49,491 nt of DNA from Acidobacteriota bacterium (GTDB lineage Bacteria > Acidobacteriota > Terriglobia > Bryobacterales > Bryobacteraceae). The stretch lies in the NCBI GenBank assembly GCA_016213775.1, contig JACQZR010000187.1, positions 1-49,491 on the forward strand, written 5' to 3'. The position numbers and the translations under genes are program-made. Position 1 is the stretch's first letter, and every line of letters begins with the position of its first letter. Below, in pieces: positions 42,420-49,491 of the stretch. The notes under the pieces were generated by a model. It saw only the letters and a program-made list of their open reading frames with translations, was not told the origin of the DNA and searched no databases.

Positions 42420-43907
42420 CTATTCGAAGAACCTCTCCACTGGTTCCACTTTGGCGGCACTGGATGGGATCTTTATGGGGAAGTCCGCGACGATCTTGTC
42501 TTCGGCTACGACGTCGTCGAGCTTGGGGGAGTTGTAGGTGATGGGCGAGGGTTTGCCGGCAACGATATCGGCGCGGAGGGCTTCGCAGTTTTCCCCGATG
42601 AGGACGATTTTCATGTTGTCTGGTGAAAGATGCTTCCGGATGGCGGCGTTGACCTGATCGCGGGTGAGTGTCTTGAGTCCCTCTTTGATGTAAGAGTTGT
42701 ACTCGGAAATGCCATAGAAGGCGCTGTCGACGGCATAGCCGAGTTCAGCGCGCTTGGTTCTCGTGAGGAGGTTCACGTATTTCGACAGGAAGCTGCGGGT
42801 GCGATCGAAGTCGTCTTCCGACAGGCCCGTGCGGTGGAGACGCTCGAGCTCGTAGATGGCGAGGCGGAGGGTAAAGTGAGCGGTTGCGGGTTCGACAGGA
42901 CGGATCCACACCTGAAAGATCTGATGCCGGCGGGCGAGGTTCGGGTCGGGCTCGAACTGGAACATGCCTCGTGGGAAGTATTCGATGTAGGCGTAGTCGC
43001 CGTAGTTGAGACCGCGAACGGCGCGGATACGGTCAAACAGACGGACGCCGCTGTTGCGATGCTGGCCGAGCCAGGACTGGGCTACGAGGAGGGCGAGGTA
43101 GTCGGGGTGGCCGCGACGGACCGGGATGGGGAAGCCCATCGACATTGCGACGGAGCGGGTCTTCTTTTCGACCATGAGCAGTTGCCGGCCGCGGATTGGT
43201 TTGGGGTCTGGAAGTCGGAGTGCGGAGGGTTCGCCTTTGGGGAGTTTGTCGAGGTCGGCTATGACGCGGCCGGGGAAGTCCTTTGGGTAGCCGCCGGCAA
43301 TGGCGATGGTGAGGTTGGCCTGGGTGAGTTGGGCGCGGTAGAACTGCTTCAGGTCGGCAATCGTGAGTGCACGGATTGCGGAGACACGACCTGCGGGATG
43401 GCGGCCATAGGGGTGGCCTTCGTAGATCCAGTTGTAGAGGATTTCCTTACCGAGTTCTTCGTCGTTGTTGCCGCGGAGGGAGACCTGGAGGAAGTTGATG
43501 GCGTCGTCCTTGAGGCGGCGGAGATCTTCTTCGCGCCAGCCGGGATCGAGGAGCATGTCGCGGAGAAGGGCGTAGTATTTTTCGAGGTTGTCGATGTGGG
43601 TTTCGCCGGAGAAGGTGATCATCTCGTGATCGACCTGGGAATCGACTTCGGTGGCCATGGGGAACATCGCGTCGATGACCTGCTGGTAGGAGAGTTTGCG
43701 GGTTCCGCCTTCGGTGAGCATGGCGGCCATGAGGGAGGCGACGCCTTCCTTGCCCGCGGGTTCATGGGCAGCTCCGGTTCGGAAGGTGAGACGGATAGTG
43801 ACGAGTGGAGACTTGCCGGGTTGGAGGATGGGTGGGGCGGCCATGAGGTTGGTGGTTGCCATGGTGGTGAGTATCAGGGCCAGGGAAGAAAGGACATGTT
43901 TGCTCAT
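42420..43907 (-). CDS. M16 peptidase, inactive-type subunit (no HxxEH)
   Basis: 495 residues with a signal peptide (SLALILTTMATTNLMA). It is an M16 fold with both halves: N-terminal GKEGVASLMAAMLTEGGTRKLS and C-terminal RLAIYELERLHRTGLSEDDF plus EGLKTLTRDQVNAAIRKHL-like segments. The zinc motif HxxEH of active M16 proteins is replaced in register by EGVASLMAAML. Such proteins pair with an active M16 subunit, as in PqqL-like or mitochondrial-processing-peptidase-like complexes. The active subunit lies two genes upstream (45214-46533). Start at ATG 43907, seven bases after the mtaB stop; the longer frame overlaps mtaB. Confidence 0.88.
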   Translation of the reverse strand: MSKHVLSSLALILTTMATTNLMAAPPILQPGKSPLVTIRLTFRTGAAHEPAGKEGVASLMAAMLTEGGTRKLSYQQVIDAMFPMATEVDSQVDHEMITFSGETHIDNLEKYYALLRDMLLDPGWREEDLRRLKDDAINFLQVSLRGNNDEELGKEILYNWIYEGHPYGRHPAGRVSAIRALTIADLKQFYRAQLTQANLTIAIAGGYPKDFPGRVIADLDKLPKGEPSALRLPDPKPIRGRQLLMVEKKTRSVAMSMGFPIPVRRGHPDYLALLVAQSWLGQHRNSGVRLFDRIRAVRGLNYGDYAYIEYFPRGMFQFEPDPNLARRHQIFQVWIRPVEPATAHFTLRLAIYELERLHRTGLSEDDFDRTRSFLSKYVNLLTRTKRAELGYAVDSAFYGISEYNSYIKEGLKTLTRDQVNAAIRKHLSPDNMKIVLIGENCEALRADIVAGKPSPITYNSPKLDDVVAEDKIVADFPIKIPSSAAKVEPVERFFE

Positions 43908-43914
43908 GAGAGGC

Positions 43915-45210
43915 TCACTGGAGGACCGGGAAGAAGGCACGTTCCCTGAGACCTTGGTCCGTGACGGCTTGAATGGAGATGTCTAGTAGGACGTTGGCGG
44001 GGCGCGGGGTGGCGAGCTCGACTTTGAGGTAGTTGCTGCTGAGGGCGGAGTGGTTGTGGTCAAGCGTGACGACGGAGAGAGTGCGGCCGGGCATGGATTG
44101 ACGGAAGGCGAGGTTCTTGGCGGCGGCGAGTTCGCGTAGGACGCGGTTGCGCTGCTTGCGCACGGGCATTGGGACGTGATCGGCGGCCGCAGCCGCTTCG
44201 GTACCGGGCCGTTCAGAGTAGGTGAAGACGTGAAGGTAAGTGAAGGGCATACGCTCGATGAAGGCGCGGCTTTCTTCGAATTCGGTTTCGGTTTCGCCGG
44301 GGAAGCCGACCATCACGTCTGCGCCGATGGCGGCATCGGGCATCCAGGCGCGGGCTTTGGCGATGCGGTCCTCGTAGTGGCGGGTGCGGTATTTGCGGCG
44401 CATACGCTTGAGGACGGAATCGGAGCCGGATTGCAGCGGGGCGTGGACGTGTTGGGCGATGCGGGGAGTGGTTGCCATGAGGTGGAGGAGCTCATCAGAG
44501 AAGTCCATGGGCTCCACAGAGGAGAGACGGAGGCGTTCGACGGAGGTTTCATCGAGGAGTAGTTTGACGAGATCGGCGAGGCGCATTCCGGCATGGAGGT
44601 CGCGGCCCCAGCGGCCGAGATTGATGCCGCTGAGCACGATTTCCTTGTAGCGAGTGCTGAGCTGGCGGACCTGATCCAGGATGCTTTCGATGGGGGCGCT
44701 GCGGCTACGTCCGCGGACGGAGGGGATGATGCAGAAGGAACAACGGTTGCTACAACCATCCTGGATTTTGAGGTTGGGACGGGAGCGATCACCGGCAGCA
44801 TCTTCAATGGGTGCGGAGAGGAATTCCTGCTGCGCGAAGATGTCGCCGACGTGGATTTGGGAGTGATAAGGAGCGGAGATGAGATCGGGGATTTGGGTTT
44901 TGTGTGAGTTGCCAATGACCCATTCGACGCCGGGGAGCGCGGCGAGTTCCTCAGGTGCGCGCTGGGCGTAGCAGCCAGTGACGAGAATGCGGGCTTCGGG
45001 ATTCTCACGCCTCACGCGGCGAACGATCTGGCGGACTTCGTCGTCGGCGGTGGCGGTGACGGTGCAGGTGTTGAGGACGACGAGTTCGGCTTCGGCGTTG
45101 GTGGCGACGGAAGTGAGGCCCTGCTTGCGAAGGAGTCCTTCCACCGCTGCGCCATCGGCCTGAGCGGCACGGCAACCGAAGTTGTGGACGACAAATCTGC
45201 GTATGCTCAT
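43915..45210 (-). CDS. mtaB: tRNA t6A37 methylthiotransferase MtaB
   Basis: 431 residues. The UPF0004 domain shows cluster cysteines C13 (NFGCRAAQADG), C49 (NTCTVTATADDE) and C80 (VTGCYAQRAPEEL). The radical SAM cluster motif is CSNRCSFC (C153, C157, C160), followed by IIPSVRGRSRS, PLQSGSDSVLKRMRRKY and VGFPGETETEFEES. The C-terminal TRAM-like part ends VLLDISIQAV. MtaB converts t6A37 to ms2t6A37 in tRNAs reading ANN codons and stabilises decoding. NFGCRAAQ, with a short N-terminus, separates it from MiaB and RimO. It lies between two peptidase genes with gaps of 3 and 7 bases, so it is cotranscribed. Confidence 0.93.
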   Translation of the reverse strand: MSIRRFVVHNFGCRAAQADGAAVEGLLRKQGLTSVATNAEAELVVLNTCTVTATADDEVRQIVRRVRRENPEARILVTGCYAQRAPEELAALPGVEWVIGNSHKTQIPDLISAPYHSQIHVGDIFAQQEFLSAPIEDAAGDRSRPNLKIQDGCSNRCSFCIIPSVRGRSRSAPIESILDQVRQLSTRYKEIVLSGINLGRWGRDLHAGMRLADLVKLLLDETSVERLRLSSVEPMDFSDELLHLMATTPRIAQHVHAPLQSGSDSVLKRMRRKYRTRHYEDRIAKARAWMPDAAIGADVMVGFPGETETEFEESRAFIERMPFTYLHVFTYSERPGTEAAAAADHVPMPVRKQRNRVLRELAAAKNLAFRQSMPGRTLSVVTLDHNHSALSSNYLKVELATPRPANVLLDISIQAVTDQGLRERAFFPVLQ

Positions 45211-45213
45211 GGA

Positions 45214-46533
45214 CTACTTTGTGGCGAGCGTGACGACCGTGCGCTCGCTGTCAGTGAAGTATTTTCGGGCGACGCGGCGGAGGTCGGCGGGTGTGACCTC
45301 GGCGTAACGGGAGTAGATGTTGTTGATGGTTTCGGGGGTGCGGCGGAGGTTGATGTAGTGGGCCAGTGACTCGGCGATAGCTTCGCTGTTGTTGAGATGG
45401 AGGGCGAATGCGTAACGCTGACGCTTCTTTACGGTGTCCAGTTTGGAGATTGGGACGAGTTTGTCCTGGAAGTGGCGAACGGCGGCGAGGATTTCCTTTT
45501 CGACGCGTGCGAGATCTTCCTTCTTCTTCACGCGGGCGGTGATCTGGAAGAGGTTGGGATCGACGTGATCCATATTGTTGACGTGAAGGCGGTCGACGAT
45601 TTGCTCGTCAATGAGCAGTTTGCGATAGATGTCCGAGTTCTCGGAGAAAGCGATGGAGGAGAGGATGTCGAGTGCGGCCGAGTCGCGGCCTTGATCGTCA
45701 TACCCAGGCGTGCGGTAAGCAACGGTGACGTAGGGCAGGGTGGGAGACGGCCAGTCGATGTGATTGCGGCGTGGCTTGTCGTGTGCGGGTTCGGCGGGGA
45801 TGCCGGCATGGAAGGCGCCACGCTTCCACGGGCCCCAATACTTTTCGATGAGTGTCTTGACGCGCTCGGGAGTCACGTCGCCGACAACGATGATGGTTGT
45901 GTACTCGGGGCGGTAGTAACGGTCGAAGAACTGGCGGCTGTATGCGAACTGGTTGGGCATGTCCTGGATGTCTTTGAGGAAGCCCATGGTGGTGTGTTTG
46001 TAGGTGTGGCGATCGAACGCGGTGTCGAACAGGACTTCGGCGAGCTTTTCGGTAGGTTCGGCACTGTTCTTGTTGTACTCGCCGAGGACTGCGAGCGCTT
46101 CGGTGCGGAAGACGTTTTCCGGGTAGTAGAGGTTTTGGAAACGGTCAGCTTCCAGCCGCAGCATCAACTCGAGGTCTTCTTTGGAGAAGGTGGTGTGATA
46201 TTGGGTGCGGTCATCCCAGGTGGATGCGTTGGAGGATGCGCCCATGCGTTTGAGGTGGCGTTCGTACTCGTCAGGCGGGACGTTCTTAGTACCGCGGAAC
46301 ATGATGTGTTCAAAGAAGTGGGCGAAGCCGCTCTTGCCGGGTTCGATTTCGTTGCGCGAGCCGGTCTGGACGACGATGTAGAGAGCGACGACGTTGGGAT
46401 AGTCTGTGGGAACGGTGATGAGCCGGAGGCCGTTGGGGTAATCGTGCTGATCGTATGCGTACGGAAAAGCTTTGGATTGTGGTTCCGCGGCGTGTGTGGT
46501 CATAAGGAGTGCGGAGAGGACGAGAGACAGCAT
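45214..46533 (-). CDS. M16 zinc peptidase, catalytic subunit
   Basis: 439 residues with a signal peptide (MLSLVLSALLMTTHAAE). The inverted zinc motif H72-F-F-E75-H76 (FAHFFEHIMFRGTKN) is intact, and E152 in LGEYNKN lies at the distance expected for the third ligand. Downstream come TTMGFLKDIQDM, the RYYRPEYTTIIVVGDV strand and the second, non-catalytic half. It is a typical bacterial secreted M16 enzyme cutting short peptides or signal-peptide-like fragments in the periplasm. Twelve bases after the APC permease stop and 3 before mtaB. The inactive partner lies after mtaB. Confidence 0.93.
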   Translation of the reverse strand: MLSLVLSALLMTTHAAEPQSKAFPYAYDQHDYPNGLRLITVPTDYPNVVALYIVVQTGSRNEIEPGKSGFAHFFEHIMFRGTKNVPPDEYERHLKRMGASSNASTWDDRTQYHTTFSKEDLELMLRLEADRFQNLYYPENVFRTEALAVLGEYNKNSAEPTEKLAEVLFDTAFDRHTYKHTTMGFLKDIQDMPNQFAYSRQFFDRYYRPEYTTIIVVGDVTPERVKTLIEKYWGPWKRGAFHAGIPAEPAHDKPRRNHIDWPSPTLPYVTVAYRTPGYDDQGRDSAALDILSSIAFSENSDIYRKLLIDEQIVDRLHVNNMDHVDPNLFQITARVKKKEDLARVEKEILAAVRHFQDKLVPISKLDTVKKRQRYAFALHLNNSEAIAESLAHYINLRRTPETINNIYSRYAEVTPADLRRVARKYFTDSERTVVTLATK

Positions 46534-46545
46534 TCGATTGAGCCC

Positions 46546-48807
46546 TTATGTTGAGTTTCGCATTTCCCGCTGGATGTCCTGGATCACGTCGGGCTTGGAC
46601 TGGCTGGCGAGGTCCTTTTCGAGGCGGCGGAGGGCGACGCCGACGACATCGCGATGGTGGAGTTTTGATCCGAGGCCTTCCTGTTCGGCGAGGCGGAGCC
46701 AGAGGTCGTGGAGGCGGTCGAGGTCTTCAGGCCAGAGGCGTGGGGGATGGGGGCCAAGGTTGATGTAAGAGGATGGGCGGTCGGCGCTGATGATTTCGAG
46801 GGAGAAGGCATGTCTGGCACCGGGCTGCCGCTCCCAGGCGAGACCGATACGGCGGGCGAGTTCGTCGGAGGTCATTCGCGCGGAGACGCCGGTGACAAGG
46901 CGGGAGGCTTTGAGCTTGGTGGCGGTTTGGACCATGGCGTCGAAGGGGTCGACGCCTGGGACGACGAGGAGTTCGACGGGTTTGCCTTCTTTTTCGGCGA
47001 GTTCGACGACGCGGCTGAATAGCTGCTTCTCGTAGTCGCTGAAGAGCTGCTCGTCGCGGAGGCCGTATTCGGCGGCGCCGGTGGAGAGTTGGCGGACGGT
47101 CATGACGACGATGTCATTTCGACGAAGGTTTGTTTTTTCAAGGACCTTCTTGAAATGCTCCATGCGCTGGAAGTCGCGGACGGCGACGAGTACGCAGCCG
47201 GGGCGGGCCGAAAGGGTATCGGGCTGGACCTCCTGTTCATGTTCGAGGTTGAAGTGTTCGAGACCTTTTGGGGTTTGCCTGGCGCGCTTCTGATTGAGGT
47301 ATTCGGAGATTTTGAAGATCACGAACAGCGAGAGACTGAGGGTGATGCCGGCCTGAGTAGCGACCTTTTTGGTGAAGAGATTGGCGATGGCGGTGAGGAA
47401 GAGGGCGAAGACGCTGATCATCAGGCCGACGGGGATTTCCTTACCTCCCCATTGGAAGTTGATCGGCGTCTTGTATTCCTGGTCGTGGCGTTGGAAGCGA
47501 AGGGCAAGTACACCGAGGCCCTTCATAAAGAAGCTCCAGACAACACCGAAGGCGTAGGCTTCCCCCAACCAGACGAGGTTACCGCGGCTGAGAACGATGG
47601 TGGCCACTTGAAGGATGGTGATGAGGTAAATGATGTGGTAGGTGGTTCCGAACTTGGGGTGGGGTTTGCGGAACCAGTCGATGAGGACGCCGTCTTCGGC
47701 GACGCGGTTGAGGATGCCATTGGCGCCGATGATGGAGGTGTTGACTGCGCCGGACAGGATGAGTACGCCAACGATAACGACGAAAACGTGGAACCCGAGT
47801 TTGAGGAGATCGGGCCCGACGAGGTTCATGGTGAGACCACCGATGAGGTTGTTGTAGTAGTTTTTGCGCACTTCGTCGGGGATGATCATAACAGCGAAGA
47901 GGCTGACCATTCCGGTGGCGAGGAGGGCATAGATGCAGACGATATTGGCGGTGAGTCGAAGATTCCTCATCTTCGGGTAGGCGATTTCGCGGTAGACCTG
48001 GGCGAGGGTTTCAAAGCCACTCATGGCGAGGAGGGTGTGACCGAAGGCGACGAGGAGCATGGCGGCGGAGATGGTCTCCCAGAATGTGCCGTGGAGCCAG
48101 CCAAGGGATTCCTCAGTGAAATGCAGGTTCTGTGGGGTGGGGAGTGGGGGGAGTGCCCAGTTGCCGCGGATGAGAAGGGTAAGCGGACACCAGATGAGCA
48201 GCGCCACAACCATGACGGTTGTGATTTGCATGATGCGGAGCGCTTTGCCGCTGGATTCGTGAATGCCCTTGATGTTGCTCCACCAGAAATAGAGGGTGGC
48301 GGCAACGGCGAAGAAGACAGCGAATCCGTCAGCGGAGATGCGCATATCCTGGTGCAGGAGTTCACTGATCTCGTTGAGGAGATGGCCGAGGTACTGTCCG
48401 GCGGCAACGGCGCTTATGGGGCCCGTGAGGATATAGTCAACGACGAGGGCGGAGACGGAGAGCTTGGCCATGGTAGGCCCCATGCTGTCGCGAACGACGA
48501 CGTAGACGCCGCCGCGAACGAACATGGAACAGCTTTCCATGTAGATGGAGCGGACCGCGAAGCTGAACAGCATCACGGCGATGACGAACCACGGGGCGGT
48601 CTTACCGATGGCCTGCTCGGTGATACCTCCGACGTAGAACATTGTCGAGGCAAGGTCGCTGAGAACGATAGCGGCACCACGCCAGAAGCTGATGAAGGTG
48701 AGCGCTACGGTTGTTGCAACGACAACTTTGGTTGCTGAACTCCCTAGTGAGGAATGTGAAGCAGCACCAGACTGGCTGGAATCGGCAGCCCCCGAGTTGG
48801 AACCCAT
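46546..48807 (-). CDS. APC superfamily permease with C-terminal soluble domain
   Basis: 753 residues. Residues 25-500 form about 12 membrane helices of the amino-acid/polyamine/cation-Cl cotransporter type (TKVVVATTVALTFISFW, VFVVIVGVLILSGAVNTS, GANGILNRVAEDGVLIDW, a typical APC re-entrant loop region). Residues from about 525 carry a universal-stress-protein-like cytoplasmic domain (GCVLVAVRDFQRMEHFKKVL, VELLVVPGVDPFDAMVQTA, SRLVTGVSARMTSDELARRI). Such C-terminal domains are thought to control transport. An amino-acid or peptide-derived substrate fits the peptidases encoded next. It begins the five-gene operon at ATG 48807, 32 bp from the divergent CCA-enzyme start. Confidence 0.88.
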   Translation of the reverse strand: MGSNSGAADSSQSGAASHSSLGSSATKVVVATTVALTFISFWRGAAIVLSDLASTMFYVGGITEQAIGKTAPWFVIAVMLFSFAVRSIYMESCSMFVRGGVYVVVRDSMGPTMAKLSVSALVVDYILTGPISAVAAGQYLGHLLNEISELLHQDMRISADGFAVFFAVAATLYFWWSNIKGIHESSGKALRIMQITTVMVVALLIWCPLTLLIRGNWALPPLPTPQNLHFTEESLGWLHGTFWETISAAMLLVAFGHTLLAMSGFETLAQVYREIAYPKMRNLRLTANIVCIYALLATGMVSLFAVMIIPDEVRKNYYNNLIGGLTMNLVGPDLLKLGFHVFVVIVGVLILSGAVNTSIIGANGILNRVAEDGVLIDWFRKPHPKFGTTYHIIYLITILQVATIVLSRGNLVWLGEAYAFGVVWSFFMKGLGVLALRFQRHDQEYKTPINFQWGGKEIPVGLMISVFALFLTAIANLFTKKVATQAGITLSLSLFVIFKISEYLNQKRARQTPKGLEHFNLEHEQEVQPDTLSARPGCVLVAVRDFQRMEHFKKVLEKTNLRRNDIVVMTVRQLSTGAAEYGLRDEQLFSDYEKQLFSRVVELAEKEGKPVELLVVPGVDPFDAMVQTATKLKASRLVTGVSARMTSDELARRIGLAWERQPGARHAFSLEIISADRPSSYINLGPHPPRLWPEDLDRLHDLWLRLAEQEGLGSKLHHRDVVGVALRRLEKDLASQSKPDVIQDIQREMRNST

Positions 48808-48820
48808 GTTGGTAACCCCT

Positions 48821-48835
48821 ATATGGTACCCATAT
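48821..48835. promoter_or_regulatory. palindrome between divergent operon and CCA-enzyme gene
   Basis: ATATGG-TAC-CCATAT is a perfect 6-bp dyad filling the middle of the 32-bp spacer between the two ATG codons. In such a short spacer it must overlap the leaders or promoters of both genes, so it is a good operator candidate for opposed control of the permease-peptidase operon and the tRNA nucleotidyltransferase. No regulator gene is adjacent. Confidence 0.45.
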
Positions 48836-48839
48836 CGTT

Positions 48840-49491
48840 ATGGGAGAATCTACCGCGCGGCGGATTGCGGGGGTGTTGCGCGAGTCGGGGTATGCCGCGT
48901 TGTTCGTCGGTGGGTGCGTGCGGGATACATTGCTGGGGATCACTCCTAAGGATTTCGATGTAGCGACGAATGCGAGGCCGGAGCAGGTGATCGCACGGTT
49001 TCCCGAGGCGGAGACAGTAGGCGCACACTTCGGTGTGGTGCTGGTGCGGCTGGATGGGGTTTCCGTGGAGGTAGCCACATTCCGATCGGACAGCGCGTAT
49101 TCGGACGGACGGCATCCGGACCGGGTGAGCTATGAAGCTGAACCGAGGGCGGATGCAATGCGACGGGACTTCACGATCAATGCGTTGTTTCAGGACCCGT
49201 TTAGTGGGCAGATTCTGGATTATGTTGGAGGGCAGGCGGACTTGCGCGAGGGCGTGGTTCGAGCGATTGGGGATGCGGAGGCGCGGTTCCGCGAGGACCA
49301 TCTGCGGATGCTGCGGGCTGTGCGGTTCGCGGCGCCCTTCGGCTTCAGGATTGAGGATGGGACGCGCCGGGCGATGGAGCGGTTGCACGGGCTGATTCAC
49401 AAGGTATCGGTGGAACGGATTCGCGAGGAGTTGCTGCGAATTCTGACGGAAGGGGGAGCGCGGCGGGGTCTGGAATTGATGGACGAATGCG
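48840..49491 (+). CDS. CCA tRNA nucleotidyltransferase / poly(A) polymerase head domain, 3' end outside window
   Basis: The first 217 codons are present. The head domain shows ALFVGGCVRDTLLG (GGxVRD nucleotide-binding motif), KDFDVATNARPEQV (catalytic DxD as D-F-D) and RRDFTINALFQDP. The neck motif follows as VRAIGDAEARFREDHLRMLR and FAAPFGFRIE. This is a class II CCA-adding enzyme or a poly(A) polymerase of the same family; the distinguishing C-terminal part is missing. It adds or repairs the 3' CCA of tRNAs. ATG at 48840 is the first start in frame; no upstream ribosome-binding site is clear because the 32-bp spacer also holds the palindrome. Confidence 0.9.
   Translation, partial: MGESTARRIAGVLRESGYAALFVGGCVRDTLLGITPKDFDVATNARPEQVIARFPEAETVGAHFGVVLVRLDGVSVEVATFRSDSAYSDGRHPDRVSYEAEPRADAMRRDFTINALFQDPFSGQILDYVGGQADLREGVVRAIGDAEARFREDHLRMLRAVRFAAPFGFRIEDGTRRAMERLHGLIHKVSVERIREELLRILTEGGARRGLELMDEC

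Noticed and set aside
42630-48738. Long open frames of 385-549 codons on the plus strand opposite the peptidase-mtaB-permease operon
   Set aside because: Their translations are Gly/Glu/Asp/Val-rich shadows of the G-rich strand; the minus-strand genes carry intact catalytic motifs and tight operon spacing.
1-49491. CRISPR array, IS element or complete prophage
   Set aside because: No regularly spaced repeats, no transposase or integrase with inverted ends, and no phage structural genes could be read.

Overview
The window is high-GC DNA from what is most likely an acidobacterium of the Solibacter/Bryobacter type. I infer this from the gene families and not from a marker gene. They include a full-length duplicated orphan ABC permease (ADOP), a TIGR03118 beta-propeller protein, winged-helix regulators fused to PD40 propellers or to TolB_N-TPR domains, many secreted PQQ/BNR/FG-GAP propellers, an M28 peptidase with an Fn3-like tail, and a long Hfq-like protein.

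Layout. 0-6.5 kb: the end of an M28 peptidase and a PQQ-like propeller (+); a tight minus-strand housekeeping block ruvX-mltG-hypothetical; an AI-2E family transporter; an MBL-fold hydrolase. 6.5-14.1 kb: secreted and accessory genes, mostly minus strand (TIGR03118 protein, a HExxH putative metalloprotease, a DUF72 protein, a broken cytochrome c', an Hfq-like gene, an esterase-propeller fusion, an EF-hand PQQ propeller). 14.2-20.3 kb, mostly plus strand: an ExbB-like membrane protein and the ADOP permease, tRNA-Leu(TAG), a DUF336 haem-binding-like protein (-), a class A beta-lactamase-like protein and an MFS carrier. 20.3-22.7 kb: a lone fliM diverging from a secreted, probably outer-membrane protein. 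22.7-25.6 kb: a three-gene minus-strand acid-sugar operon (NAD-dependent beta-hydroxyacid dehydrogenase, D-tartrate dehydratase-like enolase, leaderless NMT1-like binding protein). 26.1-28.7 kb: an MFS transporter and a sulfatase. 28.8-32.2 kb: an isolated tssK with a DinB-like gene, diverging from a methyltransferase.

32.1-41.2 kb looks accessory. A frameshifted, truncated winged-helix/TolB_N/TPR regulator is followed by a 340-bp gap carrying a tRNA-like T-arm, an intact winged-helix/PD40 sensor-regulator, three consecutive secreted propeller genes (FG-GAP, BNR, ScyD-like), and about 0.94 kb of remnant sequence.

41.2-48.8 kb is one compact minus-strand operon with gaps of 12, 3, 7 and 3 bases: APC permease with a C-terminal soluble domain, active M16 peptidase, MtaB tRNA methylthiotransferase, inactive-type M16 partner, EEP-family hydrolase. 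It diverges across a 32-bp spacer with a perfect palindrome from the start of a CCA-adding enzyme gene that runs off the window. This operon, joining peptide breakdown, amino-acid transport and tRNA modification, is the best candidate here for an undescribed functional unit. The + strand is C-rich at the left and G-rich at the right whichever strand the genes lie on, so a strand-composition switch lies inside the window.
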